This document shows, one piece after another, positions 14,001 to 26,000 of a stretch of 64,000 nucleotides of DNA. This stretch comes from Metopolophium dirhodum (lineage: Eukaryota; Arthropoda; Insecta; Hemiptera; Aphididae): positions 97,492,083 through 97,556,082 of the forward strand of contig NC_083560.1 in the NCBI RefSeq assembly GCF_019925205.1, read 5' to 3'. A program made the position numbers and the translations under genes. How positions within the stretch are numbered: the first letter of the stretch is position 1; each line of letters starts with the position of its first letter. The notes beneath the pieces were generated by a model. The model was not told the origin of the DNA, searched no databases, and saw only the letters and a list, made by a program, of their open reading frames with translations.

Positions 14001-17000
14001 GGCTATAAATTGCTCAAAAAATTCAATATAGTTCGAAAATTTTACCATGTATATTATATAAATATTTGGTGAACATTTCATGAGTATTTTTTGGAAATAC
14101 AACAAAATATCAAAAATCGATCAATAATTTACCACTGAATATCAAATAACGTAAAATTATAAGTACATTTTTTTTGTTATAGGTAGAAAAACTTATGTGA
14201 AATCTTATATTAACATTTTTAATCTTAGGTATGAAAAAAAAACTTTTATGAATTTCTAACTTAAAAATAGTTTGAATATTTTCGAAATTTTAAAGAATTT
14301 TATCAAAATTTGAATTTTAAATGTATATAAAAAATAAACATATTTTTGAACTTACATTAATGTAACTTATAAGGAACCTTGCATTACATTTTCAAGATTT
14401 TTTACTGAGTAAAAAATGATCGAGAATAATTAAAAAAAATTTACAAAATTCTAAATATTTCTCAAGACTATAACTAGCTCAAAAAGAGTCAACATCCTTT
14501 GAAAATGTTATAATTCATAGACAACGCTATTATAAATATTTGGTGGAAATGTCAAGGGTCTTCGGTTATTAGTACGCGCCGGGGAAGTTAAACATCGTTC
14601 GCAGTTGATTGTATGAATTGTGTGTAATAATTAAACCTTAAATCGCATATTTGTACGTATTCGGTGTGCGTATACCATTTTTTCCATCAATAATTATTAA
14701 TTATATACGTATTGTTCTCAATTATTTATCTATACACCGTTTGAATGTAATTTATTAAAAAAAAATAAATGATATGATCATTGGTATTCCATATAATTAA
14801 CAAAATTAACAACAGAGATGTCAATATTATGCTATTTATTGCAAATACAATTTTTTTTTATTTCCACTAACAACAACTTATGTTAAACCTTGTATTAGAT
14901 TTTTAAGGTTTTTGACCAAGCGAAAATTTTTTTATGGACAATAGTTTAAAAAGAACTAATAAAAATCGAAATTTTCTTCTTTTTGTAAATACCTAACTTA
15001 AGAATTAAAATATTTTGAAAATGTTATTGTGTATAGAAAATGGTAATATAAACATTTGGTTAAAATGTACGGTACGGTAATTTTTTTTTTTTTTAATTTT
15101 ACATCAAATAACAAAAACGACTGTAAAAAACTAGTTTTGCGTAAAAATCTCTGTATTCGCCTTGATTTTTTTTTTTTGTTTTTTCCGACATTTGAAAACT
15201 AATGAGAATTTTTCACTCTTGCCATACATTTTTCAAGACTAGATTCATTTTTCAATCAGAAAATATGCTGAAGTAGAAAATCGTCGCATTTTTTTGCCCC
15301 AAAAGGTAGTAAAATCAATACAATTATCGCTCCGCTCACGGATGTCGTTATATGATAATAATAAAAATGCGTATATGATACACGACGCAGTCTCTTGGTT
15401 CGCATGTGTATAGTGTACACGGTATGCAGTATATACAAATGGTATACGGTAAACGGTAAATGTGTATAATATCATTGCGCATATATTATTATTTATTAAT
15501 ATTATGTACGCATGCGGTGGCACCTACCTATATAATATTATCAAGTCCACCGCGGGAGAATCTATCTGCCATCTTGCTCTGCTACTTATAGATATATAAA
15601 TTATATAAATTATTGTATTTTGTCGTCAAGACAGGCTACATCACTGCTAGCGGAATGAACGGACGGACGCTCAATCTTTACGATCACGTGATAAAATTTT
15701 TTTCTCGCTGCCTTGCGTAAAGAAGTGTAACTTCAAAAAATGTAGGAACTGGTAATCAAATTAATTTTTGTACGAGTGCAAGTTCAAATTTTTACGACAT
15801 CTATCACGCTGTTCAGTCCTGTATACTTGTATCCCCCCCCCACCATATTACCTATTGTATACATTTTTACAGATTGTATATTATATTCTTGTTTACTAAA
15901 AAAAGGCATTTAACTTCAAAACCACAAAAATTTGCATATTATTTTGTAGTTAAAAATGTAAAACATTTTCAATTCTTATAGGTAAGGTATATTTATTATA
16001 TAGTTCATACTGTAGCCAAACAGTCTAATAAATATATAATATACACAAATAATTGATTTTTAAAATGTTTATTTTACAATTATTTATGGCTTCGTAGTCT
16101 TTGATAGGAATTTCATCATTTTTGTGGTGTTGTTTTCATTAAGAATTGTTGTTTTTCCATGTTTAGTGGTAAGTATAGGGAAATTTGTCCAAATTAAGGT
16201 TTATAATATTGTAAATATATTAATACTTGATACATGGACGATTATCCAAATATATATATTATAGGTAGACCTGTTGTAAAGTTCACAACGTGTGGCTACT
16301 TTTGATATTGGGTATAGCGTGACCACTGGAAGTTTAATAATTGTTGAATATTTTCAAAATTGACTGCCTTGGGTCTTATACACTATTGCACTGTCAGGTA
16401 ATATTGTCTATGATATGTTGACAATATTCTATAACTAGTTTTCATCATTCACTGTAGGTATAACATATACCATAAACATGGATCACGGTCACTGTTGCTT
16501 ATATAATATAATATCTAAATTAAAATGATTTAAATTAAATTATTAAACTAATCCATATGAATACACCCAGAAAATATACCCAAAGTCGCCCAAGAAGATT
16601 TGATATGAAATTTTCAAAATATTTTGACACTGAGCAAGGTTTATATAGGTATATAAGAAATTGTCGATTTATTTTAGTTTTTTTCTAGTTTTTTCTAATT
16701 ATTACAAGGTTCCGTATAAGTTGTTATAATAGCAGTGCAATTTTTTTATAACGATTATCTTTGACGAATTTAAATAATTTAAAATTATTAACCAACGTAA
16801 CAATTATTGTTATATTGGTTGATGAGCTAAGGAACGAGAACATGACGTAGATAATTCCTAGAATATATGTATATAAATTGCAATAATGAGAATTCTAATA
16901 ATAATCAGGAACTTTCCGTTAATTTTTTTAGATATACACATTGAATTAGAAGAGAAAATCGCTAAATTTATGGAAATGGAAGAAGCCGTTATATACTCTT

Positions 17001-20000
17001 ATGGGTTCTCTACGGTGACTAGCGCCATCCAAGCATACATTAAGTCTAGAGACATTGTATACGTGTGCGTAGTAACTAGATATCCAATTTGCGTCACCTT
17101 GTAGTCATTGCTTTCGTTTTGTTAATAATATTGGAACATTTTTAGGGACGAAGAAGTGAACTTCGCCATACAAAAAGGTCTGCAATCTTCTAAAGCTGAA
17201 CTGGTGTACTTCAAACACAACTGCCCAGAAGACTTGGAACGGTTGATCTTAGAGAAAAATGCAACAGTAAGTAATCTGTCACAGCAGTAAAAAATGATGA
17301 GAAAATTCCTTCGTAATTACAAAAAATAATTCTTCACCTAATTCTTGTAACGCTATTTTAATTCTATCTACTCCTAACTCTTCGCGTATTTTAGAAATTA
17401 ACTTCCTAAAATCCGACAAAATTCGTAAAACGGTTGTTCCAACTCTCCCAAATATTGAGCATGTGAATGATCCGTGATTAACCGAGAGTTAGTGAAACCT
17501 ACAATATTTATAATTTTTTATTGTAATTTACCTTTTTAAGTGATTAAAATACCCGGACACTTATTAGATAATCTTTGAGAGCATTTTCAGCGGATGCTTG
17601 TTGACAGATTATAATTAACCGTGTAAGCAAAACAATTACAAATAATTTTTTTCCCCGATTTCAAAATTACTGCTTCTTCCAATTCGATGCTAATAACTAC
17701 GAGAGTGGACAATGACTGGATTTCTTATGCGTCATCGTAACATCAATTCTATGTTTAATACGTTGGGTATTTCATATTTCATCTTACAATACAGATTAAT
17801 TGTGCTATCTTTATTACCTTACCTTCTATTTCTGTATATTGTATAAACGGACTTTTTTTCCGTATAATAATTTATAATAATTTTCTGGTCGGACTTTTTT
17901 CCGTGTGCTTTTTTTCCGGGTTTCCTACAAATATAGTATCCGAATTGCATAGGATTTTAAATTGCTTAATGTAGAGAAACCTACTATATTAATTGTTGCT
18001 TTACTATCAACCTACAAAAAATTTAATTTTAATTTTTATTTGTTTTAAATACCTTGTAGTCAAAAATGTTGGGTAAATCCAAAAAAGTGGCTGGTCATTT
18101 AGGTAGAATAAAAGCTAGAGCATTGTGTAAATTTCGTTTAATCAACTTTACGTCTTGAATAGTTAAAAATTCGACATCAGCATTTTTTAATTCCAAATGA
18201 ATAATTTTAGATTAATGAATTGTTCCGAAATTTTAAATTTACTGTGATCTTTAAAACTATCTATACACTTAATAATATTATCATTAAATTTAAAAAAAAA
18301 AACGTTTTAACTGTGCTACACCCAACGTTGAATATAATTTTTTAGCAATTTATGAAAACGAAATTTGAAACCAACTTTCAACGTTTTATCCCTTTCACTT
18401 TTCATAACGTCCATTTTTAATAATTTGAAAAAAAAATGTAAACTGTAGAGCAACGTAGAACATCGTGCGTAAGATATTCGATCAATGCACACTGGCTGCT
18501 AGTATATTATATTAGTAAACATATTATTATTATCTACATCGATCAATCAAAGATTAATACTTATCTTAAAATTGACTGGAAATGGGAATATCCCAGGTAG
18601 CAATTTACGTACAAGTCAAATATACACGGGACGCAATTTACGTATGTTTTAAAAGTACATGGGCCAAGTAATGCGACCTTTTTTGGAGGGTGCAATTAAC
18701 TACTCCGGAGAAATTAGATTATAATTGGTGCTGCTTACTTGAAGTACTTACATTTTAATGTTTAATAAATTATTAATTCATTTAAAACTAAAAATAATTT
18801 AGATAATTTAAATATTATAAAATTACGGGCAAATGTAAGCTGGGGCACTGTGCTCTCTATTACCTTTTTAGTTGTAAACTCAGCCCGGTAATTTCAGGTT
18901 ATAAAAAAGTCAATTGTAAACTCGACCAGATAATTTTCACAGATAAAATATATTAAGCACAACATAATTTCATCTGAAAATAATAAATAGGTTACGTATT
19001 TAACGTATAAACATAATATGTCATATATTATTTACATTTATAAAATTTAATTTTGGTATAACGAATTTGCATAAATCTATAATTTTTATGAAACAATTGA
19101 GGAGAGATTTTAAAGTATTTTTTATATATATTTTAAAATAAATTATGCTATATTTAAGTATTAGATTGTTTTTATTTTTTAATGCATTACTAGTTTTAAC
19201 TTGATCAGTTCTTGGGACGTTCTAACTAACCAGTGCTAATCAGCAGTCTTGTAAAATATATTTTTTATAAGTATTCAATTACTGATACGGATGTACTTAT
19301 TTGTAAAAGTATTTAAAATACTCAGTAAAAAGATATTAAAGATATTTTTATTAAAAAAAAATGGTATAAAAGTCATTTACACAGTTTTTATTATAAAGTA
19401 TATTTGAATAAATTATGTTGGTTATTTTATTATTAATTGTAAAATATCAAATAAAATATAAATAATTAAAGATAATACTATAAATTGTTCAAACACTGGG
19501 TCCAAAGTGTTCAATCACTAAGTTATTTAGGTTATTGTGTTTTGTAAACATTCTAACTTATCTATATAGGTTTAATTAAGTATTGTTTTATTCATGTTTA
19601 TTTTAAAATAGACAAGATTAGCAATATATTTGTTACTTAACAATTTTTGGGATTTATGGGATCTACACATATACAGATTATCATCATTGATACTGAGGTT
19701 GCTACATTACAGATTTAAAATATTAAAATGTGTTATAAATGTCAATTTATGAGAACTATTTATTTCGCTATAACTCAATCTATCTCCTCCTATGGAATTG
19801 CGATATGAGGTGGCACTTATGAAAAACATTTGACTCCGCTCTGATTACCACTTTAAATAATCTATTGAGATTAATCCTTGACAAGCCAACGTTATACCCT
19901 ATTAAACTTTTATTTTATGTATTTAATATAAGTACCCACAGTTTCTAATCTTTATTACAAAAATATTTTATTACTTATGTATAAATATAAACATAGGTAT

Positions 20001-23000
20001 ATATTATGCAAATCTGAATCCAGATATAATACATTTTATTTTAATTTCGGGATTTCCGGTAGATCGCATACGACGTCGTACCTTAGCTAGTATGTACATC
20101 ACTACCAACATTTTTAGGCATTTTTAAAATCATTGAATGGAATACTGTTTTAAATTATTTGGTATACCATGTTTTCAAAATGCGTTCAATATATTTGGAG
20201 TACATATTTGTAAATCAAACATTTTCAAAACATTGAATGGAACACTATTTTAAAATATTTGGTGTATCATGTTTTCGAAATGCGTTCATCATATTTGGGT
20301 AAAAATATTTGTAGATCAAATATTTAAAAAATATTGGTACAATATTTTGAAACAAATATTGGTTGTAAAACCTTTTTCAAATATTGTTATAAATTTATAT
20401 ATTTTCAAATTGCTATGTGGGTATCTTTGTTTTCAAATCTTATAGAAATGTAATAAATTGCGGAAACAGTCAAATATAAATCTTAAACCAAGAATAATAT
20501 GTATAATAAATACCTATAAAAAATAAGATACACATCTACATTCTACACATTATGTTAAGTAGGTTTATACCTTCATCGAATTAAGTCCTGATAACTTAAT
20601 TGTACAAATTAAACTTAAATACACTTGTAACTTCTTTTGTAACTTTTCTCTTTTATATAAACCTCATATGCCCGATATAATTTACAGAAGAGAAGAAAAA
20701 ACAGAAGAGCGTTCCTAATTGTCGAAGGAATTTATATGAATACCGGAAATATTTGCAACTTGCCAAAGATGATTGACATTCGAATAAAACATAAGATCCG
20801 GATATTCATTGACGAAACCATATCATTTGGCATTCTTGGCGAAAAAGGTCGCGGAATTACTGAACACTTTAATATACCGGTAACTGCAGTCTTGTAAAAG
20901 ATACTTACATTTTAAAAGTATTCAAGTACAGATACAGATACTTATTTTAAAAAGTATTTGAGTACGAATACAAATACTTAAATGTATTATTTTAATATTT
21001 TATAGATACTTTAAAATACCTACTATATATTTGTTTTACCTTATTAACCAACGTAATCAATTTTCGTGTTTTTACGTAAATTGTATTGATTATTTTTACA
21101 ATGTGCATTATGTGTAACTATACTCTTCTGTAGAGTATAATATTTACAGTAAAAAATATATTATGCCCGATTTATTTTATTATTTTACGTTTTTAAAATA
21201 CAAATTAAAATTATTTAAACCAAAAAGAATACGTAGATTTTACTATTTCAAGTAAATATTTAAAATACATTGTCCAACTGTCCAAGTACATATTTAAACT
21301 TATTTAAAATACGTATTTGAATACTTTTACTCAAGTACTTTACAAGACTGCCGCTAAGGATAATAACAATAATTTTATTTAGCATTCAAAAGGAAATGGA
21401 TTTTTTCAACAAAGAAATAAAATTGAGAACTAACAAGCAAGAGTTTATAATATTATATTCTAAATTTAAGATAAATTAATTAGTAGACAAATAAAAAAAA
21501 CGCCGCATGCCACTAGATATTTTTTCACTGCAAGTAAAATTCAGAAATCATAGTTGTTTTTTTATTGGTGATTTGCATTTCTAAGGCAATAAACAAAGCG
21601 TTACCCAAAATCGGTATAAGAAAACAAAAAGCTTTATCCTGCCTGCCAAAAACATATTATTATCTAATATCTATGTTAAAAAAGCGGCTGAGTGGATGTC
21701 GCTCTGCTGTACAGTAGGTTACAAGTGGGTCACTGTATAATGGATTGTATTAAACTTGAATTCAATGATATAATATCATTGTATAAGAAAAACGATTCTG
21801 AGCGGAGACAATTTATCAGTCTGGATTTTTTTAATTTTTATTATTTATTATTATAGCCTTTAAGTTGAATTAATATTATAATATTATAATTTTTTATTCG
21901 TTGCTACGGTGATAGTTGATTAACAAAGCGTTAGAAATTAAAATCCCATTTTAAGCGGTTTTTCGTAATTTGTCAGTAGTTTTTCTCGTGACATTAAATA
22001 ACTATTGAGAAAATCGAAAAATTACCTCTCTAAAGTACCATCTTGATCCAATTTGCTAATAGATAAGGTACTATATGTTGAAATCGAAGCACTCCTTCTG
22101 GTAAAAATTTTGTATACAGGATATAAAAAAAAAAAAAAAAACACCATTGTAAAACCACTAGCTTCCTCGCTTCGCTCAGTATCTAAAGACTATTAAGGTT
22201 TAGGGTACTATGAAACGATACATTTATATATATATATAAAATATTTATCCTAACGATAAAGTACCTATATTATTATTAATAATTTTTTATTGTAGAAAGA
22301 CGAAGTTGACCTGATCATTGGAAGTCTAGAGACAGCTTTGTCGTCAGTTGGTGGTTTTTGCGTAGGATCAACATTTGTTGTCGAACATCAGAGGCTGTCT
22401 GGTCTTGGTAACGAAAAAATTTGCAATTATTAATTATATAAATTGATTTTTATAATACAAATATTAAGGTGACATTGGTGATTAGAAATACAAATAAAAT
22501 GTAAAATGATTTAATAACGCCAGTAATGTAGAACAATTTTTCCTTAAGTAGTATGAAATCAAAATGTTTACAGAATTTTGTGTAGACATATGCATATACC
22601 TAACCTATGTATTAATTACATTTTTTTATTTTCATTTTGTAAATTTCTTTCAACAAATATTTAAGAATCACTACAAAGTACAATTGCTATTACCTATTCT
22701 ATTTGTTGTATTATTCTTCTTCAAGCATATTATACATTTTTATATTTGTTTTTTTTTATCAAAGCCTTGTTTTGTCAATTTGATAAACATAAAAATAAAT
22801 CCATTCTGACTGAAAACCGAATAACGTAAAACGCTTAGTATATTACATTAAACAAAATGTATAGATCATATATGGTCATACAGTTAAAAACTTAAGACAT
22901 ACTAATTTAATTTTTAACTTTTGAGTGATAATATTATAATTAAAATAATTTCAACTGGCCTACCTATACAATTTTTTGGGTTCTGTTGTTTTATTTTTTT

Positions 23001-26000
23001 TATTTATTTGTGATGTATGTACTAGCTAGGTGGTACTATAAAATAAAGTTGCATAAGTGTTGGATATTTTAATAATTGCCTGAAGTAGGTACTTAATTAG
23101 TTCATTTTACATTTGAAGGTAGTTTAAAATAGAGTATGATGTTTTACGTATTCAATTTCCAGGCTACTGTTTTTCTGCATCGTTACCGCCACTACTATCA
23201 GCAGCCGCCATTAAAGCTTTGGATGAGATTGAAAAACATCCAGAAATGTTGGCAAAACTGCGAGAAAGGAGCACAAGTCTACATAAAAGTCTTCGTAATA
23301 GCCAATTGATCAAACACTTTACTCTTGGGTCTGATGAATCAAGTCCACTAAAACATTTGTATCTAATAGATAATTCTCTATTACACTCTGAACAACAGAA
23401 AATATTGAAAAAAATTGTTGATTACGTAAGTCATAAATTTAGGAGGTACTCATAATTTAATTATTTATCGTTCCTCGGGGTCCGTATGCTCAGAAGAGGA
23501 GTTAGGCTTAGGTAATGTCAGGTGTTGCCAAGTGTAAAATACGACAAAGGATGGTTCACGTTTACAACGTTGCTACTCTGTACGTAAAGTTCCAGGTCAA
23601 AATGTCTCCGCAAAAATAACTCTGTTCAAAATATTGGTGTGAAATATCTCCAATAAAATATGTATCCAAAAAAATATTTATTACAAAATATCTTTTAAAA
23701 AATCCCTCAGAAGTAAGAAATAATTTAGTTATAAAATCAATAAAAATAATCGTTTAAGTTGCAACTAATCTGTTCAGAGTTGTATAAGAAATATCCAATA
23801 ATTATCTAATAAAGAAAACAATTTGAACTACTAAATAAATAAATTTTGAAGCCGGTAAAATATTAAATAAAAATAAATAAATACGTTTAATTTGCAACTA
23901 ACCTGTTTTCATAAGGGGGTATACAGGAAAAAGTTTCACACCCTGTAAAATAGTCGGATTTCGTTAATTTTTTTTTTTATTTTTTTAAAGTAAAGAACAT
24001 TTTGTAGGTCGGATCAAAGCCCGATTTTGAAAACTATAATTATAGAAGCTTAAATATGCATTTGAATAATGCACAATATTTGTTCTTTTTCAAACATATT
24101 TTTCTACTACTATTTAAAATAAAATAAAAATTCGAGCTTTGATCCGACCTGCAAAAACTTCTCATCTTTCAGATAAAAAAAATATTACCAAAATCCGACA
24201 CATCAACGAGGCGTGAGAGTTTTTCCTGTAAAAGCATTTTTGTTCGTCAAAATAGTGCTTCGATAATAGTCATCGAAGTCAATCGCTGACTTGTGCATGC
24301 GCGTTCGTAAATATCTTTATCGGCTCGTGTAATTATAGCTCACTCACAATAATATCGATTTACATACTCACACACATGCACGTTCCACGCGAGGCCGATA
24401 CAACATGTAAAATGAATTGCCTACATTTTACTCCTTAATAAATGACCGGCACCGACACCCATAATATTATATAGAAAAAATATCTATTAGTTTAAAATTT
24501 TAGATTGTGTGCTATTGGTCTTAAATACTTCAAGGCGTTTTTATTGTCATACTGATTAACTATTGTTAATTCATCGTGGGGCATTATATTTTTTTCTTCT
24601 TTTTGAATTGCTTTCACCTGACTGTTTCATTCTAACCTACAAATAATAAGTAATTTAACTATGAATTATAATATTATATTATGTAATTATATCTAATATG
24701 TAGTATTTTTTAAATAGGTATATTGTACTTCTTGTAACGACCGTTCCTTTTTAAAAATGTTATTTATTTCTATAATATGGAAACATGAATAGCTCCCAGT
24801 TTACCGTTGAATGCATAATGCCAACCCTCAGAGCATAATTTTTTCGTGGTTGATTTTCGAGTGACGAATTGTAATAGTTAATCAAACTGCGGTGAGAGTC
24901 TCCAATTTGTACGATTTGGTCGGCCAATCCCGGTATCTTTGAAGTAGTTTACAATTGGAGATAAAAGCTCTTCATTTTCAAAAAATATGTCGAATTTACA
25001 AGTTCTTCAAATATCTGAACAACATCGACTATTAGAATATATGAATCCACTGGTTTGTACTTACAAACATTGTTGAAAATAAAAAAACTATCTTTAATGT
25101 CAATTGTTAGAAATTCATCTTTAAATACCGATAAAATATACCATTTAAAAGTCTATCATAATTCGCTCGGGAGTTAAATCCAAAATTAATAATTTTAATA
25201 TTTTAAGAACTTCAATATATGAATCTTTAATGCGATTTACCATTAAAATATAAACAAAAGGAAAACTTTTTTTATTTCTTACGCCATGTAGAGTATAAAG
25301 TTGAGAGAATAATGTTGGTACTGAACAAAATGTGCCATTTCCCACCCAATTTGAACATTCTTTAAGTATATTTAAATTTTCTAACGTTTTTGCACTTTAT
25401 TATCATAAAGTAAAAACTTGTTACCTTTTGATGTCACCGTATACTCACCAGAAATTACTAAACCAATAATATTTATTGGATTAGCTGGTGGTTTTTGTTC
25501 AATAGTCCTTATTCTTCGAATGATTTCAGAAATTAAATCCATGTTAGGTAACTGGCCACTTATAGATGTAGCCATGTAGGGAGTGTTTCCACGGCTTGAC
25601 TTATCAAATTTCTTGTAGATAATTCAGTCGTTTTTTGCTTTTGATTTTATACTTGTTATGACCTCTTTAACTGAGACTGTGCACATATCTGGGGCGTGTG
25701 AATAATGGACCACTTCTTTTATTATTTCTCCTTAAATAATAATGTTAAACATAATTTAAATAAAATATCGATAAAAAATAAAACCTTATAATATACCTGT
25801 CTCATATTGACCGGTTGTATAACATGATGTGCATTTGTATTTTTGGTACTCAGTACAACGCCAAATGAATTTATTCACACCTTTTTATAAAAAAAAAATG
25901 AAGGTCCCGTACCGTTACTTGACAATAATTTTTTGTTTTCTTGACTGAAAATAAATTGTAGGAGCATTATTGATGTAGGTCACACTTCTGCTTTTTACAC

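Larger units (their letters stand above)
12738..25905 (+). repeat. Left arm of a giant inverted duplication
   Basis: From the middle of SPTLC1 exon 4 to inside a MULE relic, this 13.2-kb stretch reappears as reverse complement at 33359-53525. Paired positions add up to 59262-59264 over 14.8-25.9 kb, to 65604 between the two right-arm structural changes, and to 66263 for 12738-14139. This is the parental arm, because it is continuous with SPTLC1 exons 1-4 on one side and exon 10 on the other. Differences noticed: a substitution at 19808/39454, homopolymers near 23960 and 25890 one base longer than in the right arm, and two structural differences that are both in the right arm. Confidence 0.95.

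Noticed and set aside
13577..14105. Open frames in intron 4 that recur at 52158-52686
   Set aside because: They lie in the dispersed repeat and its poly-A-rich body; repetition comes from the inverted arms.
16886..17104. 72-codon open frame read as a separate gene
   Set aside because: It is SPTLC1 exon 5 read through both splice sites.
22564..22809. 81-codon Phe-rich open frame in intron 8, with an identical mirror at 36453-36698
   Set aside because: Low-complexity AT-rich intron. Its presence in both arms reflects the duplication, not selection.
25145..25575. Two short minus-strand genes
   Set aside because: They are neighbouring pieces of one frameshifted MULE transposase.
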